Shown: positions 10,716 to 21,649 of the stretch, in pieces
How the letters are laid out: every line of letters starts with the position of its first letter
How positions within the stretch are numbered: position 1 is the first letter of the stretch
Source of the DNA: Branchiostoma floridae
Lineage: Eukaryota; Chordata; Leptocardii; Amphioxiformes; Branchiostomatidae
Length of the DNA stretch: 41,047 nt
Direction of reading: 5' to 3'
Assembly: GCF_000003815.2 (NCBI RefSeq)
Contig: NC_049991.1
Coordinates: 4,260,948 to 4,301,994, forward strand
Notes under the pieces: generated by a model
What the model was told of the DNA's origin: nothing
Databases searched by the model: none
The model's input: the letters and a program-made list of their open reading frames with translations, nothing else
Position numbers and translations under genes: made by a program

Positions 10716-11008
10716 CATTGACAGTGGGGAGAGTTTACACATTGATGTTAAGTCGTCAGTAGATTCGGTCAGTATGGGACAGTCATGTGAACCTAAAGTA
10801 TCAACCAATCAATTCTCCCTAACCATGCCCAGTCAGGTAACAGAGGAAGACACGTAACATCGACAGTGGGGAGATGTTACACATTGATGTGGAGTCATCT
10901 AGAAACTTTGTCAGTATGGGACAGTCATGTGAACCTATTGTGTCAACCACTCAATTCTCCCTAACCATGCCCAGCCAGTTAACTAACAGAGGAAGACACA
11001 TAACATTG
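10573..11008 (+). repeat. three tandem 142-bp units covering the TFPT coding tail and 3' UTR
   Basis: The block starting GACAGTGGGGAGAG recurs with its AGTGGG at 10,581, 10,723 and 10,865, a period of exactly 142 bp. Unit 1 encodes the last 40 or so residues of the TFPT-like protein and its stop; units 2 and 3 lie downstream of the stop. Unit 2 still has an open frame ending in a matching stop but is shifted by one base, since 142 is not a multiple of three. Unit 3 has a 4-bp insertion near its end. Units differ by a few substitutions only. Confidence 0.9.
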
Positions 11009-11127
11009 CAAAAACAAGATGGAACCACCAGAATTTGTCGTTTAATGCGTACAAGTAGCAGCTGTTGTTTGTAAACATAGACAAATACTACAGAAGGGTG
11101 TCGTTTAAGCCTGTCATGATGCAGTAG

Positions 11128-11470
11128 CAGGGCTCTAGCCAGCGTCCGTTTTTCCGTCAATTGACGGAAATGTGCTGCGTCTGACGGAAAAATTTTAAAA
11201 CCAATCCGCCAACCTTGACGGACAAAAATCCTTGGTGGAAGCTACAGGCGGCTCGGGGACACTGTCCACGCCGTAAAAGCCACACACTGTTTGTTTTGCT
11301 ATTGTTATGATTGTTGATACACGATGTGTGTCGGTGCCCTTTCGCATACGATAATCTCATTAAAACCCGTTTTTCAAGGTCTCAGTTCAGTCCTTCTAAT
11401 TAATTTTCGCGGTTTTCGTGACGATTGTAATTGGCTGACGGAAAAAAATTTCGAGCTGGCTAAAGCCCTG
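11128..11470. mobile_element. hAT MITE copy A (343 bp) with perfect 8-bp target duplication
   Basis: Ends CAGGGCTCTAGCCAGC and GCTGGCTAAAGCCCTG are inverted repeats. Direct repeats TGCAGTAG at 11,120-11,127 and 11,471-11,478 flank it exactly, the hallmark of hAT insertion. TGACGGA/TCCGTCA is repeated many times near both ends, probable transposase binding sites. It lies between the convergent TFPT-like and HAGH genes. Its ATTAAA could serve as a poly(A) signal for the TFPT-like gene, for which I found no AATAAA. Confidence 0.9.
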
Positions 11471-11878
11471 TGCAGTAGGTACATTTGTAAATCATTTCAC
11501 CATCAAGAGCTGTAAATGACATTTTCTGCAGTAATACACTCCGTCTTTTCTCAATTATTGTGCGACTTTTATAGTGGAGATGGGTCTTTAGGACTCAATC
11601 CTTGTAGAATACAACATTCTGTCTCTCTTAGTGACAATTTCTTCTTCACTGTCCTTCTATTGATGAACAAAGCTGTGTAACAGAGGCTTTGCTAATTGCA
11701 TACATTATTAGAATTAGACCAAAATATACATTGCATGTACTACAACTTTAGTAAAAGATCCTGATCATACAATTTCCAATTTTTCCAATTTTGTCTTGAC
11801 AATGTTGTGGCTTACACTGATTGCATGATTAATCTAAACAAAATATCTACTAAAATAGGGAACAGGCATTTCATATTC

Positions 11879-11884
11879 TTTATT
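11879..11884 (-). terminator. candidate HAGH poly(A) signal AATAAA
   Basis: TTTATT on the plus strand reads AATAAA for the minus-strand HAGH transcript, about 260 nt past its stop codon. It is the first canonical signal I see downstream of the stop. Cleavage site not determined. Confidence 0.45.
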
Positions 11885-12144
11885 ATTGTCAAACAGTAAT
11901 TATTGTCAGCAGCGAATAACAGAAAAGAACACTTCTACATGTACATCTTTTCCAGTAAGTGCAGTTTTACCAATGTAAGAAATTTCATACTAATGTTGCT
12001 TCTAAAGATAAATTTCTTTCAAATTGGTAGTTTCCTTCCAAGTTATTCTTTTCAAACACAAGATGCTGTTTATCATACTTTAAGGATTCTGTCAAGAAAT
12101 ACTACGGTACACGTCCCTAACCTACTAGTAAGCCTGACTTCATT

Positions 12145-15100
12145 TCACCTTCCCCCTATTTTAAAGTTGTCCTTTTCGTTACGGATGAATCCCATGGTAG
12201 CGACGGGGTCGGATGTCCCAGCATGCTGTTGGACTGGAGACTCTCTGAGGGGGAAACAAGAAAACAAAAATCATGGATTATCATCCTCTGCTACCACTAA
12301 ATTGTTACACAAAACACTCTGTATAATTTATGTAGAGTACAACATGCATGTATTCTGTATCACCCAAGGTACCAGCCTGGCTGTGGGGAGGATCCAGGGC
12401 TCCAGCCAGCGTCCGTTTTTCCGTCAATTGACGGAAATTTGCTACGTCTGACGGAAAAATTTTAAAACCAATCCGTCAGCCTTGACGGACAAAAATCCTT
12501 GGTGGAAGCTACAGGCGGCTTGGGGACGCCGTCCACGGCCGTAAAAGCCACACACTGTTTGTTTTGCTATTGTTATGATTGTTGACGTTGATACGCCCTT
12601 TCGCATACGATAATCTCATTAAAACCCGTTTTTATGTTCTCAATGTTTAAGTTCTCAATGGCAACATTTACTACTTTGTAGTGTCATAGGGACAATGAAT
12701 TTTCACGACGATTGGAATTGGCTGACGGAAAAAAATTTCGAGCTGGCTAGAGCCCTGGTAGGATCGCTCGGATGCAACCCAACCTGTAGAGGAGCTGAGA
12801 GGTGATAAGGAATACACTGTCACTAGTAGAGTGATAAATCTTTCTGAATACACAATAGGACAGGAGAGTACACTGCAGTTCTCTCTGGAGTAAGCATTGT
12901 TCTCCAAAATTCAATCTCAGATCTCTGTCAGTCTATTTTAAATCTCTTATTTGGACCAACTTGCGCTGAAATGAGAAATGGTACTCAATCAGATGTATTT
13001 GAATTATACATTGTATCATACCCACCCAAGAAAACACGTTTGCAGCAACGGCGATTCCAAAGTCCAAATCCATTATTCGAATTTTCGAACGCATCAGAAT
13101 CAGTTTGTGACCATACAATGTATCTGAATTCGGTGTGACACAAGCACGACTAAACCTCAGTTTGCAACCATACAACGTTAAGGTTGTATCTCACTGCACT
13201 TGGGTCACGCGTCTCTGCGGGGTTCGTTCACTCCGTCACTGTTGTGTTATTTTTGCATCCAAAATAGCTTTTTAGGGATAAAAAGAATTTGGTGCGCGGT
13301 GCAAAATGTAACCTTCAGTGTTAATGGTATGGTGGGGACACTGTTGGAGCATCTTGCCACTTGATTTTTTTTTTAACTTTCAAAACAACATCGCTCTTGC
13401 AACAGAGAAATACAGCCAGGGCTACCCAACTAGCCAGAGGCTATTATCAAGGGCTAGCCCTGATCAAATCAAAAACAACATCACTCTTGCAACCATCACC
13501 TCTATATAGGTTCGCTTGTGTCACCTCTAGGCTCTGTGAAGGTACATCTACATCATGGAACCCTGCAGTGACACAAGCGTGACCCAAATGCAGTGAGATA
13601 CCACCTTATTGTTTTGTCCGAAGTAAAGACTGAAAGTGAAATGCTGGTGACTGTATTTGATGTTCAATCAGGGCTTTAGCCAGCTCGAATTTTTTTTCTG
13701 TCAGCCAATTACAATCGTCGCGAAAACCGCGAAAATTAATTAGACGGACTGAACTGAGACCTTGAAAAATGGGTTTTAATGAGATTATCGTATGCGAAAG
13801 GGCGCCGACATTGTCAACATTGTCAACAATCATAACAATTGCAAAACAAACAGTGTGTGGCTTTTACGGCCGTAGACGGCGTCCCCAAGCAGCCTGTAGC
13901 TTCTACCAAGGATTTTTGTCCGTCAAGGTTGACGGATTGGTTTTAAAATTTTTCCGTCAGACGCAGAAAATTTCCGTCAATTGACGGAAAAACGGACACT
14001 GGCTAGACCCCTGTGTTCAAAGGTTGATACTTACTTTACCCTCATAAAAGGGTTAAACTTGAGCTCATCCCCAATGGTTGATGGAACAGTGGCTTGATTC
14101 TTGTCTCTCTTACTCTGTGTAAAAAAAAATATTGTAAATGTTTGAGTGTTTGATCATTTCCCTTTTTCTGACCACTGTCTGCTCCATTTTAAACTGATTT
14201 AAAATTTGTTTACTGGTACTCAAATGACATGACATGACTTGATGAGCAGAGCAACAAACAAATTGTTATGGAACCTTTTTAAAAGATGTGTTACAATGTT
14301 ATCTGAAAAGGACAGAATGTAGTTCACTTTTTTACTATAACTTTGGTCTTGCTAGTATAAAAGAACAATAACAAGAAATCTGATGATCTCAAACATACAT
14401 GTACAGTATAACATGTATTAGCGGCCAACTTTGCATTATACGACCACCTGGCCATTTGATCTAACTTCCACAGTCAGTGTCCCAGCAAATGTAGCCTTGT
14501 AAAGATATATCAGTCTAGCACCACTTTCACGAAAGCTACATGTACGTACACATGAAGAGGAGAGATTTGACCCACCTTTGCCCAGGCCAGCTTGTCTTGT
14601 ACAGCCGGGTTGTCTGGCTCCACCCTCTCGGCATACTTCAGGTTATTGACAGTGTACTCATGGCCACAGTACACTTTCTGCAAAAGAAAAAACACAATAT
14701 TGCCCATATAAGTAACTGCATGGCGGGGTTGTGTTGTGCTAAAGGTTGTTGACTTAAATAGAATAGAATCTGCCGGAAAGTCCCTGGAAGGCCCAAAATC
14801 TTGTCCTAAATGCTAACTTCACACCTTTCCTCACTCGACCTATACTACAGGTAAAGTTGAGTACCCGTAGCTTTAGCAAGGGACGTCATGTTGGATGGGA
14901 TGGAGGTCTGGTGTTTCACTATTCATTGTACATGTACCTGTCTAAAAAGATCTAAGGGAATAGTACCCCTGAGTACAGTGAACCTGTACATACTGTATAA
15001 TGTATATAGTGTCCATCCTCTCTGAAGTAGCTCAACTGTTCCTTGAGTTAATTTGATAGGAATGTATCTCTTGGGGACATGCTGAACTCTCTATCACTGG

Positions 15101-17580
15101 ATGTTGTTTTTATTTTTATCTTGCTCATGTACTCCTGGATTTTTTTCCAACCCAAATTTTTAGAAAAAGAAGTAGTGTGGTCACACGCTTAAGTGAAAAC
15201 TCACTGTTTGTTGAGGCAGGATGCCTAGGATCTCCACCAGTGCTTTGTACATGTTGTCTGGGGTGCCTTCAAAAAACCTGCCGCAGCCAGCTACAAACAG
15301 GGTGTCACCTGGAGGAAAGTTAAGATGTTGGACAAAAGGATTTGAACAAAAACAGACTGAGTATACTGCATGGTCAATTCGAATTCTTAACAAAGTACTT
15401 GATACCAAGGGGTGGGTACCGGTACAGAAAACTCAGGTACAAGCACAGTCCAGATCCAGAGGATTAGGTCCTAAGGTCCGGACTTGAACTTGATAATATC
15501 TGTGATCGGGTAAATGGTCTATACTCAAACAGTTCACTACAAAGGAATTTGTTGGGTTGAGTCTCCTAAACAAATCCTACCTTCGTGTAAACAACATGAC
15601 CTGCCTCTGTTAATTTAGACCAAGTTTGACTGTAAAAAAAAACACAATGGACAATTCAGAGCAAATTTTGAAACATTTCAATCTTTGGTTCCATGACGTA
15701 CCAGTGAAGACTGCAGGGTCCTCTCCCTCCTCCCCAGTCACATAGTAACAGATGTGCCCTGAGGTGTGACAGGGTGTGAACAGGCACTTCACATTCAAGG
15801 CACCAACCTGAGGGGGTGGAGGGCAAGTAATACATTACTGACATTGTTGAAGAGGTTCATCAGTCACGTATGTTTAAGTTTCTATCAATTTTCTTTGAAC
15901 AATGACAGTTTATTAAAGGTAGAGAACGTACCTCCAAATTTTCGATGTCTGTCAGTACATCTTGGACGCGGAGAATGGTCTAGTCTCAATCTCGTGAGAG
16001 AATACGAGACTAGACCAAAAACTTAACCGCAACGAGGGTTGGGAGCTTCCCAAGTCCTACCTACCTCTTCTCCGCAAGGAGGCGGGGGGAGGGGGCAGAT
16101 GATCTAATCAAGCCTGGTCTAGTCTCGTATTCTCTCACGAGATTGAGACTAGACCATTCTCCGCGTCCAAGATGTACTGACAGACATCGAAAATTTGGAG
16201 GTACATTCTATAACTTTAATAAACAGTCATTGTTCAAAGAAAATTGATAGTAACCCAATTACTGACATTGTACTTTAAATCATGTAATATCTGGGCTGCG
16301 ATAACATTTCGATACCAACAATCTGGGCCGTGCAGGTGATAATTTGAGTTTATCACATCGGGTTCTACTATTATCACAAGGGCTTCCATAGAATTATTCA
16401 AATGCACTTCGAGTGCATCAAGTGCGCCGCTGTAAACAAAATGAATACGGGCGTCCGGTGTTGCAATTGATACAAGTTTTCTTCTACACCAAATTTTCTC
16501 AACTTCTGGCCCATTTCGCATTGAAATGTGTGTTTTCTCAGGTGGGTATGACAGAAAAACAACACCATGTGGTGTATATCTTCTGCATCACCCTGCACCC
16601 CCTATGCGTATTGGATTGGCCGCAGGGTGATTTTTTCCACTGTCGGGTTAGTTCCTCGGGTAATACGGAATGTTGTATAATTCATATTTTTATAGGTTAT
16701 CTCAACAAGTGGAACCTATTTTGTAATTGGCTGCCATTTGGGGATTTCAGCATCTTCTAGTCTCACACATGTCCATCGACAAGTTAGTCATACACTAAGG
16801 TTTTGTCTATTCTAGGCTGCAGTACCACCAATGATTACTAGTTGGCGCTGCAGTATTGCCTGAAGTTCCTTACTAACTAGCTAGTACAGCTGTTGTACAA
16901 TCATGTAAATAAAATGGTTATCAACAACAACAGGTAATGTTTACTCCAACAAATTCTTACTAGTAAGCTATTTATGATTTAACCCTGACATAAGCTGTTC
17001 TTACATTAATTTTATAGTATCACAAAGAAACAAGAAGTCAATTACACAGAATATGTTTCCTACGTATCATTGTAAATATTCCATGTTTTTGGCAACTATC
17101 ATTTTTTTTGCGACATAACCCAGTGGGTATATATGTGCAAAAAAAATCTTCCTTCATTCATAATAATAATTGCACAGTATACTAGCAAACTAACCTTAAA
17201 GGGGAACACTTCATGCCATTTTTATTGCCATATCATGACATAATTTGCTCACATGTCTTTCATGCTATTAAGGAAGGCATCCAATTTTGTGACAAAAATT
17301 TCACCCACTGACCTTGAATTGGTCCCCATGTCCGACCTTCTTGTTGAGGGCGCCGATTCTGTCGTCACCTCCGCACACGGTCAGCCCGGACACCATCTTA
17401 GCCAGCTGCTCATTGCCTCCTGAGTGGTCCCTAAGCACCATGAAGGCAGTTACATTGTATTCCGATATGCATTAACTTTCAGGGTACTTCTTTTGTTTTT
17501 TGTTGATTTTTTTTTCATTCGTCATCTGCTGGCTACGTCTACAACACCCCCTTTTCACTACAAGTACTTATAATTACTAC

Positions 17581-17612
<32 letters not shown>

Positions 17613-18692
17613 TAATACATTGTGACAATATTATGATAATAGAATGATTAATATACTTGCTACATTGACAACATGAATACTTATAAGAGTATGTGACTAC
17701 AGTGCAACTATAAAATTATGCATTATATACAGTATGAATTTGTTTGATTGTATGTATAGTAAAATCATGTCTTTCCAGTTTCCACTCAATACTATGTATA
17801 TAATAATAGTCACCTGCTATATGCTTTCAACAAATGTTATATAATTTATATATATATGTGTGTAGCAGCTAAAAAGCAGAAACCCTTCGTCTGCTTGGAG
17901 CTAAGGTGAGTCCTCACCAGTGGTGGTGAGTGGTGAGCACCGTAGTCAACTTCACGTCTTCTTCTTTCACTGCAGCAACTACCTGTAAATAAACAAGTAC
18001 TAGTAAACAAATCTGTCAACAGCCATTATTATATATTTTTTAATAGAGCCAGGGTAGACTTCATATGTTGAACCTGTAACCAGGCTTAGTTCTAGCTAGG
18101 ATTTTATCATTGGTGAGTCACGGTGAGTGATATACTAGTACTAGGTGCCACTAATATTGTAGGTGCGTTCGGGGGCATCCACCTTCCATGGTGTAGAGTT
18201 TTCAAGCATTTTAATTAAAATATTGCACTCTAAGGTATCCTGAGGGGCAAAATTACTGTCTGAGAGAGGTCACAGTAGAAGACTGTGACTTGGTGGCATC
18301 CCTGGTCAATCAGAATTCCATGCTTGTCAGGGGATCTGTTCCCCAGTGTAAGGGTGTCTAGTGTGTCCAATTTTCCTGTTAAGAAGATTTAAAGTGTGTC
18401 CAAATGATGCCATGGCGCATGCCCAGGCTAAAAGCCTGCCAGCCTGTACCTTGCTATTCCATTTTAATTCAAAATTCTCTAAACCTCCACACCATACCAT
18501 GGAATGAGGCAAAATCCACACTGTCCCCCATCCTATGCTCCAAGTATCCATGTTAATGTTCTAGAAAAACCCCTGCAGACCCTCTACCTTATCAGGTTCC
18601 ACGGGATCCACAATGGCGGCCTCCTTGGTGGTTTCGTCCACCAGTAGGTACATGTAATTATCCTGCAGGGCAGGGAGCAGCCGAACCCTCAT
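12145..18692 (-). CDS. HAGH: glyoxalase II, hydroxyacylglutathione hydrolase (259 aa from internal Met, 8 exons)
   Basis: Coding exons in order: 18692-18588, 17982-17918, 17430-17313, 15807-15702, 15308-15205, 14677-14576, 14114-14035 and 12244-12145, all GT-AG with matching phases. The product hydrolyses S-D-lactoylglutathione to D-lactate and glutathione, the second step of methylglyoxal detoxification. It is a metallo-beta-lactamase fold enzyme; THHHWDH gives ligands H54, H56, D58 and H59, with H110 (PCHTSGH), D133 ([10 protein letters not shown]) and H172 (YCGHEY), all conserved. The C-terminal RNEKDNF corresponds to the glutathione-binding stretch of human HAGH. Length matches the human cytosolic form. 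The first exon is open in frame upstream of this Met back to its acceptor at 18,760 (22 residues plus a split codon), as expected for an additional mitochondrial form whose exon 1 lies further right. Converges with the TFPT-like gene. Intron 8, counting that upstream exon as exon 1, holds three nested or adjacent transposons. Confidence 0.93.
12395..12757. mobile_element. hAT MITE copy B (363 bp) in the last HAGH intron
   Basis: Same family as copy A, same orientation. Ends CAGGGCTCCAGCCAGC and GCTGGCTAGAGCCCTG. Flanks GGAGGATC (12,387-12,394) and GTAGGATC (12,758-12,765) are an 8-bp target duplication with one change. It is slightly longer than copies A and C because of extra sequence in the right half. 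Confidence 0.85.
13181..13606. mobile_element. TA-flanked MITE with about 30-bp terminal inverted repeats
   Basis: The left end AGGTTGTATCTCACTGCA continues to GGGTCACGC at 13,210; the right end mirrors it, from GCGTGACCC to TGCAGTGAGATACCACCT. TA dinucleotides flank both sides (13,179-13,180 and 13,607-13,608), as for Tc1/mariner-type insertions. It sits between hAT copies B and C in the last HAGH intron and is itself interrupted at 13,404-13,471. Confidence 0.8.
13404..13471 (-). mobile_element. 68-bp ultra-truncated retrotransposon 3' end with 22-bp target duplication
   Basis: The insert carries the same CTAGTTGGGTAGCCCTGGCTG block (minus strand) as the LINE tail at 5,863-5,980. It is bounded by near-identical 22-bp direct repeats, AAAACAACATC(G/A) then CTCTTGCAAC, at 13,382-13,403 and 13,472-13,493. 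The interrupted sequence is the MITE at 13,181-13,606, so this insertion is the younger of the two. Confidence 0.8.
13669..14013. mobile_element. hAT MITE copy C (345 bp), inverted, next to a HAGH splice donor
   Basis: Opposite orientation to copies A and B. Flanks TGTTCAAT (13,661-13,668) and TGTTCAAA (14,014-14,021) form an 8-bp target duplication with one change. The right flank ends 11 bp before the HAGH exon border (donor at 14,033-14,034), so insertion took place just inside the intron without destroying the donor, which is the strong form GTAAGT. Confidence 0.88.
15408..15590 (+). mobile_element. 3'-truncated copy of the GGGTGGGTACCGGTACAG hAT-type family
   Basis: Starts AGGGGTGGGTACCGGTACAG like the complete element at 20,526-20,958 and follows it through the AGGTCC-rich block and the ATGGTC...CAAA segment. 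The right terminal repeat is missing. It lies in the HAGH intron between the exons at 15,702-15,807 and 15,205-15,308. Confidence 0.65.
15882..16250. mobile_element. foldback element with 136-bp inverted arms
   Basis: Arms 15,882-16,017 and 16,115-16,250 are inverted copies differing at only a handful of positions, separated by 97 bp. Outer ends are CTATCAATTTTCTTTGAACA and its complement. Each arm ends inward in a smaller hairpin, TGGTCTAGTCTC with GAGACTAGACCA. A 14-bp direct repeat ATTACTGACATTGT lies just outside on both sides (15,834-15,847 and 16,258-16,271). It sits in a HAGH intron and would form a long RNA stem in the pre-mRNA. Confidence 0.8.
16251..17312. other. HAGH intron, remainder
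   Basis: No exon, RNA gene or complete mobile element recognised. A 115-codon plus-strand frame at 16,413-16,760 has no splice context or motif and is treated as chance. Confidence 0.4.
17577..17612. repeat. microsatellite (TACA)n(TA)n
   Basis: Runs of TACA followed by a pure TA tract, in a HAGH intron. Likely length-polymorphic. Confidence 0.9.
18081..18442. mobile_element. uninterrupted relative of the 9,667-10,417 hAT-like element
   Basis: Shares CTAGCTAGGATTTTAT, CCACCTTCCATGGTG, GTGTCTAGTGTGTCC and GGCGCATGCC in the same order with 9,667-10,417, without the nested insert. Flanks CCTGTAAC (18,073-18,080) and CCTGTACC (18,443-18,450) fit an 8-bp duplication with one change. Located in the first recognised HAGH intron. 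Confidence 0.65.
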
Positions 18693-18760
18693 GTCGGCTT
18701 GAGCGACGAGTGTCGGCTCCGAGTGAAATGAAGAAGATGATGCCCACCTGGCCTGAACAC

Positions 18761-20517
18761 CTGAAAAAGAGCAAAAGATTTGATATGAAACTAAGGGGGG
18801 TCACCACAAAGTTTGTTGTTGTCTTTGTAAACAAATATAACTTCTAAGTTTCCAAAACTTCTATAGCCTGGGTACCATCCAGAAAGTAGTTCGCTCCAGC
18901 GTTCATTATGATATATAACGTTAATACATACTGTCACTTCTAGCTCTTACATTCATTATACAGTCGCTTCTCTGCTGTTCCGTCTGGGAACCTTGACCAC
19001 TTGACCACCTTGACCACTGGAATCGTCCAAATTATGGACGCAGGAGCTGATTGGTCCCTGCACACGAGTGAATTATAGAATGGGTTAAAGCGCTCGTTCG
19101 CACAGGCGTTCCGTCTGCTTGTGGGGTGACGTAAGCATTAGTGCAGGCGCCTAGAGATCTCAAATAAAAACAAGGCTTTAAACCATTGAAAAGCCTTTCT
19201 TGGTGGGATTTTATGTGAAATCTGGGCATTTTGGGAGTGGCTGCAGTAGGAAAGACCCTACACTGGTAGAATTACTTGTAAAAAATAACCTTTCTCCATG
19301 TAGGGGGTTTCCGCACCCCCCTGAAATAGTGGTATCGTCACCAGCATGCTGTTTTCGGCCAAATGGGCCAATCCAAGGGCTCTAATCAGGGGGGTGTATC
19401 AAAAGATTAGCCGTATACTATATATAGAAATTCTTGCCAAGGAATTTGCCGAGACTGGACATAGTAGGCTATCATTTGAAGGTAAGTTTGTATGGCTTGA
19501 ACTTTTTATTCTTGAGATAATTGCATATTTGTTTCCTCAACTCTCCCATTGGAACGCATGTATTAGTGGGTGAAATTCTAATGGCATCGTCTCTCCTTGT
19601 GGGAGGCCTGTTGTCATCGAATAAACACTCCAGAAGCCATTCCTCAATTCGCTCATTAACTGACGTTAATTAGCACCAGACGGTTTGAATGTGCACGTCT
19701 CCTGGAGACAGATAGCAGAAGCGAACATAGGAGTGAAGTACTATCCGAATCATACCCTGAAGCTTGAGGCACTCATTTCCACCTGATGAGTAGAGTGATG
19801 AAACAGGTGTGAGTGCCTTAATCCTATTAATATAAATGGCACAACATTTAGGCACCAGCGTGTGTGTCTATTAAAGGTCTCGGGATTCGAACCTAGAACC
19901 TTTAGCGGAGAAAAAGATGTAATTTCAAAAGGATTATATTGACAACAACAACAACCTTTAGACACAACAACTGTTAACAATTGTCCCCATAACAGTAGAG
20001 GCCATCCTTATGTAAACACTTTGAACTGCAAGTCATGCTAACGCTTAGTTGATGGTTAAACATTATACATGCAAATAATTTGGCTTCTCCAAATGTCATA
20101 TATTATTAGGAACAACAAAATTTTGGTATCGTGTATATTTCAAACACCTACAAATGTAACGTTACGTAGTATTTTGTACCCACCCCCCTTCAGAATAATA
20201 ATTATGCTGCAAAAATACACGATTTTGAATATTGCTCTAGAAGTGTTTCATGTATAAGACGTTCTTCGTTTGTCAGTGTTCAAGATGCAAAAAAAGACTA
20301 CCTGCAAAGTTACTCCTAACAGAGTGTCCCAAAGGAATTAAGATCCGCCAAAGTCTTGACATTTGTAGGTCCTCGGGAACCTTAACAACTGCCGCAATTC
20401 GTCAAGATTGTCGTAATTTTAGAACCGCAAGTCGTCGGTGTTGTTCAAATACTGAGGACATCTTGCGGAATTATTTTGATCTGCAATGTCAGATTTTTAC
20501 TGGTGAACTTCGAAAGG
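18761..20517. other. region upstream of HAGH, no gene recognised
   Basis: No exon with convincing homology. Minus-strand sequence at 19,856-19,905 includes GGTTCGAATCC, a perfect RNA polymerase III B-box word, but no A-box or cloverleaf could be placed, so it is at most a relic of a tRNA-derived SINE. Open frames of 60-92 codons here have no recognisable motif; the 92-codon one (20,250-20,528) ends where a transposon begins. Confidence 0.4.
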
Positions 20518-20525
20518 GTGAATAC

Positions 20526-20958
20526 TAGGGGTGGGTACCGGTACAGAAAATTCAGGTCCAGGTCCGGTTCAGGTACAAAGGATCAGGTCCAGGTCCGGAC
20601 CTGAACCTGGACCTGATTCAGTATGACCCATACCAATGGTCCATTTTATTACAAAGAAATCTGTTTGGTGAAGTATTAGACTTAAACTGGCGTTTTACAA
20701 TCCTACAACGCTAACTGCACCTGTGCGATTGGCTGTAAAACTTGGTAGAAATTACTATAAACTCTACTCTATTTCATTCGTATTATTTTCTTCCACCTGC
20801 AAGCGCCAAAATGTGTGAGTGCCTTATAAAATACTCTGTTAATTTTCTAATCGGTCCAACATCCCGTCCACCGAATTTTTTCAGGTCCGTTTTTTCTGGA
20901 CCGGTCCAATAAGAAAAACCGGTTTTGTACCGGTACGCTGTACCGATACCCAGCCCTA
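20526..20958. mobile_element. complete hAT-type non-autonomous element (433 bp), perfect 8-bp duplication
   Basis: Ends TAGGGGTGGGTACCGGTACAG-like on the left and GTACCGATACCCAGCCCTA on the right are inverted repeats. GTGAATAC is duplicated exactly at 20,518-20,525 and 20,959-20,966. The interior near the left end is packed with alternating AGGTCCAGGTCCGG and complementary words that can pair. No coding capacity. A truncated relative is at 15,408. Confidence 0.9.
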
Positions 20959-21069
20959 GTGAATACTAAATATTAGCATTACTAAATACTGAATATTGCC
21001 AAGTTTGGTATGTTGATTCCAGGTTTAATGTTTAAAATGTTTTACACCCTTATTCTTCACTTATGATGT

Positions 21070-21410
21070 ATTGTTGTGAACTATGGCGTTTCCATGGTGC
21101 AAATCAACTGGAAGACCCTGGAAGTATTGCACAAGAAATTCTGCAAATTTTATCTCGGTGTCGGGCAGATGCAGTCCACACCTAATGCGGCAGTGAGGGG
21201 TGAGCTCGGGAGATACCCCCTGAATGTCCTGAGATGAATTAGAATTATAAATTTTTGCCTGAAATTACTAGAAATGAATGACAATAGGTACTCAAAGAAA
21301 TGTTATAGAATGCTGTACCCCTGTACGAACTAGATAATTACGGTAGGCAGGGGGACTTGGATATTAGTAACGTGCGTGATTTATTGTTTAGTATAGGATT
21401 AAGGGAATGA
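21070..21410 (+). pseudogene. decayed LINE reverse-transcriptase ORF, C-terminal fragment
   Basis: Broken plus-strand frames read LEVLHKKFCKFYLGVG, TPNAAVRGELGRYPLNV, then FCLKLLEMNDNRYSKKCY and GDLDISNVRDLLFSIGL. This order is typical of the region after the RT domain in CR1/RTE-like non-LTR retrotransposon polyproteins of invertebrates. In-frame stops (for example the TGA after NVLR) and a frame change show it is dead. No 5' portion was found. Confidence 0.8.
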
Positions 21411-21649
21411 TTTCAGTACCCACTAATAAGTTATTACTCAGTAACATTGTATCGATGGTCGACTCAAATTTCAACTGACCCTGTCAAACTTTCTACCGTA
21501 AATGATTGCCATTCCCATGCACAATGTTGATAAATTCACCTACAAAGTCTTGCGCTCTAACTTTTTAACAGGTGGCCACTTTAGGCTATTTTTTAAATTA
21601 AACGTAAATTAAACTGAGCTTGTTTAGACTATTTCCTATTAAATCATGC

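Noticed and set aside
11903-12451. 182-codon plus-strand frame
   Set aside because: It is antisense to the HAGH terminal exon and 3' UTR and runs into a MITE; HAGH homology on the other strand explains the region.
15166-15487. Plus-strand frame of 88 codons over HAGH
   Set aside because: Antisense shadow of the [10 protein letters not shown] exon, extended by chance into a truncated transposon.
16413-16760. 115-codon plus-strand frame in a HAGH intron
   Set aside because: No recognisable domain, overlaps a 95-codon frame on the other strand, and lies in an intron of an identified gene.
19856-19905. tRNA gene, from GGTTCGAATCC on the minus strand
   Set aside because: No complete acceptor, D or anticodon arm could be folded around it; only a B-box-like word is supported.
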